Assembly (NCBI GenBank): GCA_900546915.1
Contig: UREY01000016.1
Coordinates: 1-49,137 of the forward strand
Source of the DNA: an uncultured Eubacteriales bacterium
Lineage (GTDB): Bacteria > Bacillota > Clostridia > Oscillospirales > Oscillospiraceae
Direction: 5' to 3'
Length of the DNA: 49,137 bases
Positions within the stretch are counted from its first letter, which is position 1. Each line of letters opens with the position of its first letter. Below the pieces are notes generated by a model. It saw only the letters and a program-made list of their open reading frames with translations, searched no databases and had not been told where the DNA came from. The position numbers were made by a program, and so were the translations under genes. Below are positions 25,157-34,188 of the stretch, piece after piece.

Positions 25157-26329
25157 GTGACAGGGACTTCGGTGATTATTTTTGTGCCGGACGATACGCG
25201 AAAGACGGGCCGGGAGCAGCCTTTGATGCTGGAGCGGGTCCAGGGAGCGCCGCTTTTGGCCTGGCTGGCGGCGGCTTTGGCCCAAAGTGGAGTGCGCCGG
25301 TGCTTTTTGGTGGCCCAGCCGGGGTGGCAGGCCCGGGCGAAGGCCTGCATGCCCCAGGACCTGGAGCTGACGGTTTGTACGGAGCGGGAGCCGGCCGACC
25401 TGCTGCACGTGTTTCTTTCCACCACCGGCGAGGAGGAGAAGACCATTACCGTCATCACCGGACCGGCGGTGTATCTCCCCGTACCGGCCGGTCGGCCGGA
25501 GCGCGTCTTCCGGCGCAAGACGGCGGCCTGCTTTGCCGGGCGCCAGGCGCTGATGGAGGCGCTGGACCACGACTTTTCATTCAGCCGCTTTCTGCTGGAG
25601 CAGGGCAGCGCCTGCACCCCGGACGACGGCTTTTACGCCGTGTCCGACTACACGGAGCTTTTGACCTGGCAGAAGGCGATGAACCGCAACCAGCTGCTGC
25701 GGCTGGCCGGGCAGGGAGTCCGGATTTGGGATTTGGACAGCTGCTATGTGAGCCCCTGGACGTTTGTCGGCAGCGGCTCGGAATTGCTGCCGGGGGTGAT
25801 CCTCACAGGGCGTAACAGCATCGGCTCCGGCTGCACCATTGGACCGGATACGTATTTGGCCGACTGCTCCGTAGGCGACGGGGCCCGGGTCGTCAGCTCC
25901 CGGGCGGAAGGAGCGGTCATTGGAGCCGACAGCGAGGTGGGGCCCTTTGCGCACCTGCGCGCCGGGACTTGTCTGGGGCCGGCGGTGAAAGCCGGCGCTT
26001 TTGTGGAAATGAAGCAGGTCCAGGTGGGCGCGCGGACCCAGGTGGCCCATTTGGCCTATCTGGGAGACGCTGCAGTGGGGCAGGATTGCAACATCGGCTG
26101 CGGCGTGACCACGGCCAATTTTGACCGGGCGGAGAAGCACGAGACGGTTCTGGAGGACGGAGCTTTTGTAGGGTGCCACACCAGCCTGGTGGCGCCTGTC
26201 CGGGTGGGCCGGGACGCTTATATCGGCGCCGGCTCCGTCATTACCCAGGATGTGCCTGCCGGCGCTCTGGGTCTGGCCCGCAGCCGTCAGATCAACAAAA
26301 AGGAATGGGCGAACCGCCATAAAAAGTAG
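25157..26329 (+). CDS. GlmU-like acetyltransferase with degenerate uridylyltransferase domain
   Basis: A 390-residue protein. The C-terminal half (about 200-380) is a left-handed beta-helix acetyltransferase of the GlmU type: FAHLRAG, FVEMKQ and VAHLAYLGDA keep the catalytic His and the Arg/Lys ligands, followed by NIGCGVTTANFDR and K. The N-terminal half is short and lacks the LAAGxGTRM nucleotide loop; the corresponding segment reads FVPDDTRKTGREQP. It should still acetylate glucosamine-1-phosphate but probably cannot make UDP-GlcNAc alone. GTG at 25157 follows GGGGAAAGGA. It begins the glmU-prs-pth-mfd gene order common in Gram-positives. Confidence 0.85.
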   Translation: MTGTSVIIFVPDDTRKTGREQPLMLERVQGAPLLAWLAAALAQSGVRRCFLVAQPGWQARAKACMPQDLELTVCTEREPADLLHVFLSTTGEEEKTITVITGPAVYLPVPAGRPERVFRRKTAACFAGRQALMEALDHDFSFSRFLLEQGSACTPDDGFYAVSDYTELLTWQKAMNRNQLLRLAGQGVRIWDLDSCYVSPWTFVGSGSELLPGVILTGRNSIGSGCTIGPDTYLADCSVGDGARVVSSRAEGAVIGADSEVGPFAHLRAGTCLGPAVKAGAFVEMKQVQVGARTQVAHLAYLGDAAVGQDCNIGCGVTTANFDRAEKHETVLEDGAFVGCHTSLVAPVRVGRDAYIGAGSVITQDVPAGALGLARSRQINKKEWANRHKK

Positions 26330-26382
26330 GGTATTCCGGTTATCCGGATTCCAGATATGAATATGAAGTGAGGTACCTTCCG

Positions 26383-27348
26383 ATGATAGCACATGGTAAA
26401 GAAATCAAGGTATTCTGCGGCAACTCCAACCCGACCTTTGCCCAGGGCGTTTGTGATGAGCTGGGCGTCAATCTGGGCCGGAGCGAGGTCAAAAAATTCG
26501 CCGACGGCGAGGTCTCCGTGTCTGTCAATGAGACGGTTCGCGGATGCGACGTGTTCGTGGTCCAGTCCACCTGCAATCCGGTGAACGACAATCTGATGGA
26601 GCTTCTCATCATGATGGATGCGTTCCGCCGGGCTTCTGCCGGACGGATCACAGCGGTGATTCCCTACTTTGGCTATGCCCGCCAGGACCGGAAGGCCAAG
26701 GGCCGGGACCCCATTTCGGCCAAATTGGTGGCCAATATGATCACGGCGGCCGGCGCCGACCGGGTGCTGACCATGGATTTGCATGCTGCGCAGATTCAGG
26801 GTTTCTTTGATATTCCTGTGGACAATATGCTGGGGTCTCCTGTGTTTGTGAAGTATTACATGAACAAGTTCAGTGAGGACCGGTATGACCACAACAATTT
26901 TGTGGTGGTTTCGCCCGATGCCGGCTCCGTGGGCCGGGCCCGGAATTTTGCGGCGAAGGTTCACATGGATTTGGCCATTGTGGATAAGCGGAGGCAGAAG
27001 GCGAATTTCTGCGAGGTAATGAACGTCATCGGCGATGTGAAGGGGAAAACCTGCATTCTGTTTGACGATTTGGTGGATACGGCCGGATCTCTGTGCAACG
27101 CCGCTGCGGCTCTGGTGGAAGTGGGCGGCGCGGAAAAGGTCTACGCCTGCGCCTCTCACGGCGTTCTGTCCGGACCGGCGTTGGAGCGGTTGGAAAACAG
27201 CTATATTGAAGAGCTGATGGTGCTCAACACCATTCCCATGCCTGCAGGATACACCGGAGAGAAAATCCGGCAGCTGGACGTGGCGCCGTTGTTTGCCAAA
27301 GCCATCAACCGGGTTTACACGGAGACCTCCATCTCCAGCCTGTTCTGA
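26383..27348 (+). CDS. prs: Ribose-phosphate pyrophosphokinase
   Basis: A 321-residue enzyme making PRPP from ribose-5-phosphate and ATP for nucleotide, His and Trp synthesis. It starts with KEIKVFCGNSNPTFAQGV, has the flexible loop YARQDRKAKGRDPISAKLV, and the PRPP-binding loop ILFDDLVDTAGSL. The ATG at 26383 is preferred over a GTG five codons earlier because the upstream GTGAGG can serve as its ribosome site. It lies 53 bases after the glmU-like gene and overlaps pth by one base. Confidence 0.96.
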   Translation: MIAHGKEIKVFCGNSNPTFAQGVCDELGVNLGRSEVKKFADGEVSVSVNETVRGCDVFVVQSTCNPVNDNLMELLIMMDAFRRASAGRITAVIPYFGYARQDRKAKGRDPISAKLVANMITAAGADRVLTMDLHAAQIQGFFDIPVDNMLGSPVFVKYYMNKFSEDRYDHNNFVVVSPDAGSVGRARNFAAKVHMDLAIVDKRRQKANFCEVMNVIGDVKGKTCILFDDLVDTAGSLCNAAAALVEVGGAEKVYACASHGVLSGPALERLENSYIEELMVLNTIPMPAGYTGEKIRQLDVAPLFAKAINRVYTETSISSLF

Positions 27349-27944
27349 TGCTGTTGTCCAGACCGTCGGCCGACTGGCTGATTGTGGGCCTGGGGAATCC
27401 CGGCAGGCAGTACGCTGGAACGCGGCACAACGCCGGGTTTCGCGCCCTGCAGGCGCTGGCGGCAGACCTGGGCTGCCGGATAGACCGGGGAAAGTTTCAG
27501 AGCCTGCTGGGTACCTGCACTTGGGAGGGGCGGCGGCTGGTGCTGCTTTTGCCCCAGACCTTTATGAATTTATCCGGAAATGCCGTCGGCCAGGCGGCCC
27601 GGTTTTACCGGCTTCCGCCGAGCCGGGTCCTGGTCCTGTGCGATGATATTTCCCTGGATCCGGGACGGCTGCGGGTCCGGGCCGGCGGTTCCGCCGGGGG
27701 CCATAACGGCTTAAAAAGCATCATAAGCCAGCTGGGAAGCCAGGAGTTTCCCAGAGTGAAGATTGGGGTGGGCGGTAAGCCCCATCCGGACTATGATCTG
27801 GCCGACTGGGTCCTGTCCTCCTTTTCCCAACAGGAGGAAAAGAGCCTGGCGCCCGTTTGGGAGCAGGCCGGCCAGGCGGCTCTGACCGTGGTGGACCTGG
27901 GCGTGGAGCAGGCGGCCGGCCGGTTCAACGGAATCGGAAGATAG
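27348..27944 (+). CDS. pth: Peptidyl-tRNA hydrolase
   Basis: A 198-residue enzyme that releases tRNA from dropped-off peptidyl-tRNA. It has the family motifs GLGNPGRQYAGTRHNAGF (catalytic His in RHNAG), LPQTFMNLSG, and DDISLDPGRLRVRAGGSAGGHNGLKSI. Its ATG uses the A of the prs stop (TGATG), so translation is coupled. A 12-bp hairpin lies between it and mfd (27976-28002). Confidence 0.97.
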   Translation: MLLSRPSADWLIVGLGNPGRQYAGTRHNAGFRALQALAADLGCRIDRGKFQSLLGTCTWEGRRLVLLLPQTFMNLSGNAVGQAARFYRLPPSRVLVLCDDISLDPGRLRVRAGGSAGGHNGLKSIISQLGSQEFPRVKIGVGGKPHPDYDLADWVLSSFSQQEEKSLAPVWEQAGQAALTVVDLGVEQAAGRFNGIGR

Positions 27945-27975
27945 CTCCGGAGCCAAAATCAATAGGGAAAAATGA

Positions 27976-28002
27976 CGGAAAGAGGGATTTTCCCTCTTTC
28001 CG
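27976..28002 (+). other. 12-bp hairpin between pth and mfd
   Basis: CGGAAAGAGGGA, loop TTT, TCCCTCTTTCCG, a perfect stem with no T-run. It could attenuate or process the pth-mfd transcript. Confidence 0.5.
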
Positions 28003-28054
28003 CGTTGCCATGTGGGCGGAATTGTTCCGTTCCGGCCGGGAGGAGGTTATTAAA

Positions 28055-31000
28055 ATGGATTTACTGCTGCAGGCCTTGAAGGAGCTGCCGGAATTCCGGC
28101 AGCTTTTGGATACGGCCCGTGCCGGTCAGGCTGCCGCCGCGACAGGCCTGGCGCAGATCAACCGGGCCCATGTCATTGCCGGACTCTACGGCCTGGGCGA
28201 CCGGCCCCTGGCGGTGCTCTGCCCGGACGATTTGGCGGCCAGGCGGATGCAAAGCGAACTGAAAGCCTTTTTGGGACAGGAACCGCCGGTGCTGCCGGGC
28301 CGGGAGCTGAATTTGTATGACGCGGCTGCGGCCTCCCGGGTTTGGGAGCAGCGCCGACTGCGGCAGCTGTATGATTTGGGGCGGGGAAAAACACGGCTGC
28401 AGATTTTTTCCTGGGAATCCCTGAGCCTCAGGACCATGCCCCGCCGGACCTTGTTTGCGGCCGCCTTCTCTCTGCGCCTGGAAATGCAGGCCGATATGGA
28501 GGCTCTTTTGGCCCGCCTGGTTTCCATGGGCTACAGCCGCACGGCCATGGTGGAGGGGCCCGGCCAGTTTGCGCTCCGGGGCGGTATCTTGGACCTGTAC
28601 TCTCCGGCGGAAGACCGGCCGGTGCGGGCGGAGTTTTTTGGCGACGAGCTGGATACCATGGGGTACTTTGACCCTGTTACCCAGCGTCGGACGGAAAACG
28701 TGGAAGAAATTACGGTGCTGCCGGTGGCGGAGATGCAGCCGGGCCTGCACGAAGGCGGCCGGACCGGTCTGCAGCGGGATTTGGAAGGGCTGCTTGCCCG
28801 GCAAAAACGGAGAAGAAATCGAAACGAGGACTTGATCCGAACCTTAGAGCAGGATTTGGAAAAGCTGGAAAACGGTCTGAGCTTGTCCGCCTCGGACCGG
28901 TATATGGCGTTGATCGCGCCGCAGATGACCACGGCGCTGGACTATGTGCCCCGGGATGCGTTGCTGATTGTTTGCGACCAATCGGGCATACACCGGGCGG
29001 CCAGGCGACGCATGGAAGAGCTGGGGCTTCAGCTGGACAGCCTGCTGCAAACCGGCGCGGTAGCCGGGGAGCTGTGCGACTTTGTGTGCCAGTGGGAGGA
29101 TTTTTGTGGGGGACTGCGGGACCGGCCGGTGGCCTATCTGGATGCCTTTGCCGGGGCGGCCTATCCCCAGGACCGGCCGCCGCAGGAGCTTCTCACCTTT
29201 ACGGCCAAGCAGCTGCCGGGCTACGGCGGCAATCTGGAGACGGCGGCTTCGGACCTGGCCCATTATCAGAAAATGGATTTTTCCTGCCTGGTGCTCTGCG
29301 GCTCCCGCCGCCGGGCGGAACTGCTGCAGACCATGCTGTCCGACCGGGGACTGTCCAGCTTTTTGGCCTTTCCCCTCCGGGCGATGCCCCAGCCGGGACA
29401 GATTTTGCTGGCGGAGGGAAACCTGCCCGGCGGGATGGAATACCCGACCGTTCACCTGGCGATTTTGACCGAGGGGCAAATCGTAGCCCAGGCGGCGCCC
29501 AAAGCCAAGGCCCGGAAAACGGCGTCCACCAACCGCCAAAAGCTGGCCTCCTTTACAGACCTGTCTCCCGGAGATCTGGTGGTTCACGAGCAGTACGGAA
29601 TCGGCCGCTTCGAGGCGATGGAGCAGATCCGGGTGGACGGGGTGATCAAGGACTATGTAAAGATTGCCTACCAAGGCTCCGACACGTTATATGTTCCCGC
29701 CACGCAGCTGGACCTCATCAGCAAATATATCGGCGGAGGAGAGGACACGCCGGTCAGACTGAATAAAATCGGCTCCGATGCCTGGCAGAAGACCAAGACC
29801 CGGGCCAGAAAGGCGGCCAAGGATATGGCCGGGGAGCTGATCCGCCTGTATGCCGCCCGAAAAGGGCAGACCGGCTATGCGTTTTCGCCCGACTCTCCCT
29901 GGCAGCAGGAGTTTGAGGACCATTTTCCCTATCCGGAGACCGACGACCAGCTTCGGTGTATCGCGGAGATCAAGCGGGACATGGAGTCTCCGGTCCCCAT
30001 GGACCGGCTTTTATGCGGAGATGTGGGCTTCGGCAAAACGGAGGTGGCGCTGCGGGCGGTCATGAAGGCGGTGCTGGACAGCAAGCAGGTTGCCATTCTG
30101 GTGCCCACCACGGTGCTGGCGCAGCAGCATTACCAGACGGTGGTGAGCCGCTTCCGGGGATTTCCTGTGAATGTGGACGTGCTCAGCCGGTTCCGCACCC
30201 CTGCCCAGCAGAAAAAGACCCTGCAGGATCTGCGGGCCGGAACGCTGGACGTGGTCATTGGGACCCACAAGCTTTTGCAGAAAAGCGTGCAGTTTAAAGA
30301 TTTGGGCCTTTTGGTGGTGGATGAGGAGCAGCGCTTCGGCGTCTCTCACAAGGAGCGGCTGAAGGAGATCTCTAAAGGCGTGGATGTCCTGACCCTCTCG
30401 GCCACCCCGATTCCCAGGACCTTGAATATGGCCCTGTCGGGCATTCGGGACATGTCTACCATTGAAGCGCCGCCGGCGGACCGGTATCCGGTGCAGACCT
30501 TCGTCCTGGAGCATAACCAGGGGATTTTGGACGACGCCATCCGGCGGGAGATTCAGCGGGGCGGACAGGTCTATTACCTGCACAACCGGGTGGAGACCAT
30601 TGATTCGTGCGCATCGGCCATGAAACGGCGGATGCCCGAGCTCTCCATTGCCGTGGCCCACGGCAAAATGGGAGAAGAGACTTTAAGCGACGTCATGCAG
30701 TCCATGTCCGACGGCGACATTCAGGTTTTGGTGTGTACCACCATCATTGAAACCGGATTGGACATTCCCAATGTCAATACCCTTGTGATTGAAAACGCCG
30801 ACCGCCTGGGCTTGAGCCAGCTGCATCAGCTGCGAGGCCGGGTGGGCCGGTCCAGCCGGCATGCCTATGCCTACTTCACCTACAAGCCGGATAAGGCCCT
30901 GACCGAGGTGGCGGAGAAGCGGCTGACGGCCATTCGGGACTTTGCCGAGTTTGGTTCCGGCTTTAAGATTGCCATGCGGGATTTGGAGATCCGGGGGGCG

Positions 31001-31567
31001 GGCAATTTGCTGGGGGCCGAGCAGTCGGGACACATGGTATCTGTGGGATACGATATGTACCTGAAGCTCCTGGACGAAGCGGTTCGGGAGGAGCAGGGCA
31101 TGCAGCCTGCCGAGCCGGAGTGTACGGCCGACCTGACCGTTACCGCCAACATCGACAAGACTTACGTGGAACGCGGCGAGGAGCGTATGGACCTGTACCG
31201 GCGCATGGCGGCCATCCGCAGTCAGTCCGACGCGGACGATCTGCTGGATGAGATGGTGGACCGGTATGGAGAGCCGCCCAAGGGCGTACTCAATTTGATC
31301 GACGTGGCCCTTCTGCGGGCCCGGGCGCAGAAAGCGGGAGTTTGTGATATCCGGCAGAAGGCGGAAAACGTGAGCTTCACTCTTGCCACGCTGGATTTCC
31401 AGCAGGTGAGCCGGATTTGTGCCGACCCCCAGTATAAAAACCGGGTCTTTTTTGCTGCCGACGCCAAAAAGCCCACCCTGCGTCTCCGCTTGACTCCGGG
31501 CACGGACAGCCTTCGGCAGGTGCGCAGCTTTGTGGAGCGACTCTCCGCGTCCGGGGAGCCCTCGTAA
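28055..31567 (+). CDS. mfd: Transcription-repair coupling factor
   Basis: A 1170-residue ATP-driven translocase that removes stalled RNA polymerase from lesions and recruits UvrA. The order is a UvrB-like N-terminal region (1 to about 360), the RNA polymerase interaction domain beginning DLSPGDLVVHEQYGIGRFE (about 500-560), an SF2 motor with Walker A GDVGFGKTE (about 655-663), the DEEQ box (about 755) and the GRVGRS motif VI, then the TRCF domain at the end. The ATG at 28055 follows GGGAGGAGG. The length is normal for the family. Confidence 0.97.
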   Translation: MDLLLQALKELPEFRQLLDTARAGQAAAATGLAQINRAHVIAGLYGLGDRPLAVLCPDDLAARRMQSELKAFLGQEPPVLPGRELNLYDAAAASRVWEQRRLRQLYDLGRGKTRLQIFSWESLSLRTMPRRTLFAAAFSLRLEMQADMEALLARLVSMGYSRTAMVEGPGQFALRGGILDLYSPAEDRPVRAEFFGDELDTMGYFDPVTQRRTENVEEITVLPVAEMQPGLHEGGRTGLQRDLEGLLARQKRRRNRNEDLIRTLEQDLEKLENGLSLSASDRYMALIAPQMTTALDYVPRDALLIVCDQSGIHRAARRRMEELGLQLDSLLQTGAVAGELCDFVCQWEDFCGGLRDRPVAYLDAFAGAAYPQDRPPQELLTFTAKQLPGYGGNLETAASDLAHYQKMDFSCLVLCGSRRRAELLQTMLSDRGLSSFLAFPLRAMPQPGQILLAEGNLPGGMEYPTVHLAILTEGQIVAQAAPKAKARKTASTNRQKLASFTDLSPGDLVVHEQYGIGRFEAMEQIRVDGVIKDYVKIAYQGSDTLYVPATQLDLISKYIGGGEDTPVRLNKIGSDAWQKTKTRARKAAKDMAGELIRLYAARKGQTGYAFSPDSPWQQEFEDHFPYPETDDQLRCIAEIKRDMESPVPMDRLLCGDVGFGKTEVALRAVMKAVLDSKQVAILVPTTVLAQQHYQTVVSRFRGFPVNVDVLSRFRTPAQQKKTLQDLRAGTLDVVIGTHKLLQKSVQFKDLGLLVVDEEQRFGVSHKERLKEISKGVDVLTLSATPIPRTLNMALSGIRDMSTIEAPPADRYPVQTFVLEHNQGILDDAIRREIQRGGQVYYLHNRVETIDSCASAMKRRMPELSIAVAHGKMGEETLSDVMQSMSDGDIQVLVCTTIIETGLDIPNVNTLVIENADRLGLSQLHQLRGRVGRSSRHAYAYFTYKPDKALTEVAEKRLTAIRDFAEFGSGFKIAMRDLEIRGAGNLLGAEQSGHMVSVGYDMYLKLLDEAVREEQGMQPAEPECTADLTVTANIDKTYVERGEERMDLYRRMAAIRSQSDADDLLDEMVDRYGEPPKGVLNLIDVALLRARAQKAGVCDIRQKAENVSFTLATLDFQQVSRICADPQYKNRVFFAADAKKPTLRLRLTPGTDSLRQVRSFVERLSASGEPS

Positions 31568-31586
31568 AGCGCTGCCGGGGGGATGT

Positions 31587-31643
31587 AAAAACCTGCTGCA
31601 CGCCGAAACGGATTGCCGTTCCGCACCGTGCAGCAGGTTTTTT
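31587..31643. terminator. Bidirectional terminator between mfd and DUF1653 gene
   Basis: AAAAACCTGCTGCACG pairs with CGTGCAGCAGGTTTTTT. It has U-runs in both directions and lies between convergent genes. Confidence 0.9.
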
Positions 31644-31649
31644 CCCACG

Positions 31650-31874
31650 CTATCGTTCTGGATTTGGACCCAGGTAGGTGAACCGGGGACCGGTGTAGTT
31701 TTCCCGTGTGACGGTCTCTTCCCACATGGCGGCGGGCCGGACCCAGAGTCCGCCCTCACCGTACAGGGCGCGATAGACCACCATGGTCTGCAGAGTTTCC
31801 GAGTGCCGGGCCAGGCCCAAAAGCAGGTATTCTTTTCCCTTAAAATGGCGGTACACGCCGGGCTGCAGGGACAT
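31650..31874 (-). CDS. DUF1653 domain protein
   Basis: A 74-residue protein matching DUF1653: it starts GVYRHFKGKEYLLLGLARHSET, continues with the conserved VVYRALYGEGGLWVRP and ends near FTYLGP. The fold is a small SH3-like beta barrel, and the function is unknown. AAGGAGG precedes the ATG at 31874. It follows the acyltransferase-like gene by 13 bases and is probably co-transcribed from the promoter at 32816-32844. Confidence 0.88.
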   Translation of the reverse strand: MSLQPGVYRHFKGKEYLLLGLARHSETLQTMVVYRALYGEGGLWVRPAAMWEETVTRENYTGPRFTYLGPNPER

Positions 31875-31887
31875 GTCGCCTTCCTCC

Positions 31888-32775
31888 TTAGCGGGTGATG
31901 GCATATTCCACCGGCGTGCAGGCGGGGAGCTCCAGAAGCTCCGGGTGCTGCAGCAGCTCCTTGACCAGGGCGACGGTGCCGGAGTAATAGTAGCCGTCGG
32001 CAATGCGCTCGTCCAGGGTAATGCCCAAGGGAATCACCTGGTGGGGATCGGCGGCGCCGTCCTCGCCGTAGGTCATGGTCCAGTGTTTTTTGCCGATCAC
32101 GACGAAGCAGGAGTTGGTGCCCCAGTTGGTCAGGTGGTGGTAACCGCACTCCAAGCCGATGGAGCCCAGATTGCTGATAAAAATCGAGGAATAGTTGGGG
32201 TCCGTGGCGATGATGCTCTGGGGGACCTTGCCGTGACGGTCCAGGAAAAACAGGGTGTGCATCACCAACCGCAAAATGGGCCGGGGCAGGCGGACCAGCT
32301 TGTCCATCATGTCTGAGGAGGGATCCTTCACGTCCGTGCGGCGGCACTGGTGAATGACTTTCATGAGCGCCTGATGGTAGCTGTCCAGGGTGGAGTCCCC
32401 GTCAAAATATTGAAAGGCCAGGCCCTCTTCGGACTTGTCTTCAAATTTCTTCTTCACGACAAAAGCTACGGAGATGTACTTCCTCTGATAAACACGATGA
32501 TAGGCAATGAAGCGGTTCATTTTCGGCCGCAGGACAAAGGCCTTGCCGATGGCGGCGCTGATCAAATGAAAATAGGTATATTTATCTTCGGTCCGGCCGG
32601 CGTTCTTTTTGGCCAGATAGGCGTCCAGGGGGCGCAGATCAATCTCCAGATTGATGTAGGCTTCGTTGTCGGCCCGATTGGGGTAGAGGTGGGGCGTGAA
32701 CTGCGTCATGCCCGGCAGCTCCCGCAGCCACCAGCCGTCCTTCCGGTCGCCGCGCCGTGTTTTCCGTTCTTCCAA
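31888..32775 (-). CDS. CAT/E2-fold acyltransferase-like protein, catalytic His missing
   Basis: A 295-residue protein resembling the catalytic domain of 2-oxo acid dehydrogenase E2 and chloramphenicol acetyltransferase. It has no lipoyl or E1/E3-binding region and no neighbouring dehydrogenase genes. The C-terminal motif, normally xHxxxDG with the catalytic His, reads TLDERIADG, so His is Glu. The Asp is kept. The protein may be a non-catalytic or altered member. It uses a TTG start at 32775 with GAGTGAGGAAAC just before it. There is no signal peptide or membrane helix, so it is cytoplasmic. Confidence 0.8.
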   Translation of the reverse strand: MEERKTRRGDRKDGWWLRELPGMTQFTPHLYPNRADNEAYINLEIDLRPLDAYLAKKNAGRTEDKYTYFHLISAAIGKAFVLRPKMNRFIAYHRVYQRKYISVAFVVKKKFEDKSEEGLAFQYFDGDSTLDSYHQALMKVIHQCRRTDVKDPSSDMMDKLVRLPRPILRLVMHTLFFLDRHGKVPQSIIATDPNYSSIFISNLGSIGLECGYHHLTNWGTNSCFVVIGKKHWTMTYGEDGAADPHQVIPLGITLDERIADGYYYSGTVALVKELLQHPELLELPACTPVEYAITR

Positions 32776-32815
32776 GTTTCCTCACTCCAATTTGTGAAAT
32801 TGCTGAGATAAATTC

Positions 32816-32844
32816 ATTATACCGGCTTTCCCGGTGAATTGCAA
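32816..32844 (-). promoter_or_regulatory. Promoter for acyltransferase-DUF1653 operon
   Basis: On the minus strand TTGCAA, 17 bases, TATAAT. Confidence 0.7.
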
Positions 32845-33082
32845 GAAAAACGATGGCGCGCGGTCTGGCAGGCAGGGAGAGATTGGGAATCGGCGAGTTG
32901 CCGGGACAAACGCATGAGCAAATTTATTGGGAACAGGACGCTTTTTTGTGTTATAATGGGACGAAGAAGGGGAGCAGGATCTGGAAGAGCTGCTGGAAAA
33001 GTTGAAAAAGCATGGTATTTTTCGGTGCGGGGTCCCCGAAGCGTGCCAGACAGCCTGTCGTGTGAAATGGAGAGGATGACCC

Positions 33083-33906
33083 ATGAGCCGTGATATCTGG
33101 AACCCTTGGCATGGCTGCCGCAAATACAGCGAGGGCTGCGACAACTGTTACATGTTTTATCAAGATCAGGAACGTGGAAAGTGCGGCAGCGACATTTACA
33201 AGGTCAAAACAAATTTTAACCTTCCGTTGAAAAAAGATAGACAGGGAAATTTCAAAATTAAGAGCGGTGCGCGCATCCGCGTTTGTATGACCAGCGATTT
33301 TTCCTGGAAGAAGCAGACCCATGGCGGGATGAGGTTTGGGACATGATCCGGATTCGTGCCGATGTCCATTTCTGGCTGTTGACGAAGCGTGCGGAACGAA
33401 TGGAGGGCTGCCTTCCATGGGACTGGCTGGACGGATGGGAAAATGTGTCGATTAATGTCACTGCTGAAAATCAAAAGCGGGCGGATGAACGAATTCCTAT
33501 TTTGTTGCATCTCCCTGCGAAGCATAAGGGCGTTATGGTCGCCCCTTTTATCGGAAAAGTTGACCTGGAACAATACCTGGCCGGCGGTCAGATTGAGCAT
33601 GTGATTGCGGACGGAGAAAATTATGAGGGGGCAAGACCACTGCACTATGAGTGGGTCCGGCTCCTGTATGAGCAGTGTAAAAAATACGAGGTTCCGTTTT
33701 CCTTTTTTGGGACAGGGAATATCTTTGTGAAAGACGGGAAGTCATATCATATCTGTAAAGCATATCAAAGGGTACAGGCGCTCCGCTCCGGCCTGCAATA
33801 TCCCACAAGGTCGAAAGATATTCCGATTCAAAAACGCTGCAGTGCTTGTCCATATCAGGATGTTTGTAACGGTTGCCGTTGGTGCGGAACGTGTCGCATT
33901 TACTGA
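33083..33906 (+). pseudogene. DUF5131 (phage Gp37/Gp68-like) gene with one-base frameshift
   Basis: The first part (33083-33346) begins MSRDIWNPWHGCRKYSEGC and has the WNPxxGC...CxxCY motif of DUF5131. It then runs off-frame. From about 33300 the next frame continues the family, ending with a Cys cluster (CSACPYQDVCNGCRWCGTC) that could hold iron-sulfur. Adding one T to the five-T run at 33298-33302 restores SDFFLEEADPWRDEVWD across the junction, about 275 residues in total. So the gene has lost one base, slips at the T-run, or has a sequencing error. It is more AT-rich than its neighbours, fitting phage-like transfer. A GGAGAGG site precedes the ATG. Confidence 0.8.
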
Positions 33907-33983
33907 TGCAGGGCTGCTGCCCCGTCGTCCTGCCGGGGATGTTGTTTACGCATGCGCTTGTCCGGAGAAATCGCGCCTTTTGG

Positions 33984-34012
33984 ATGACAAATGCCGACGG
34001 GTATGGTATAAT
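33984..34012 (+). promoter_or_regulatory. Promoter for M29 aminopeptidase gene
   Basis: ATGACA, 17 bases, TATAAT. It is followed by a GC-rich leader of about 170 bases with several inverted repeats (for example CTCGC/GCGAG near 34048-34069 and GGGGCG/CGCCCC near 34093-34130). No known riboswitch is recognised in it. Confidence 0.6.
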
Positions 34013-34188
34013 GGCCCAAAGCGGCGGCGGTACTGCGATTGCCGTTTGGAATCTCGCCTCGGTGAAAGCGAGAAGGGAACCGCTGACCCGGTGGGGCGGA
34101 CTTCGCAGGTGTCACGCGAGCCCCGCCCCGGCCGCTTCCCAGAGACAACCGCCGCCAGGCGGCAAGATGGAAAGGAGTACGCAACGCT

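Noticed and set aside
32958..33075. Acidic helical reading frame (EQDLEELLEKLKK...) upstream of the DUF5131 gene
   Set aside because: A stop codon lies just before it and there is no start codon or ribosome site in that frame. It may be a gene remnant, but nothing confirms it.
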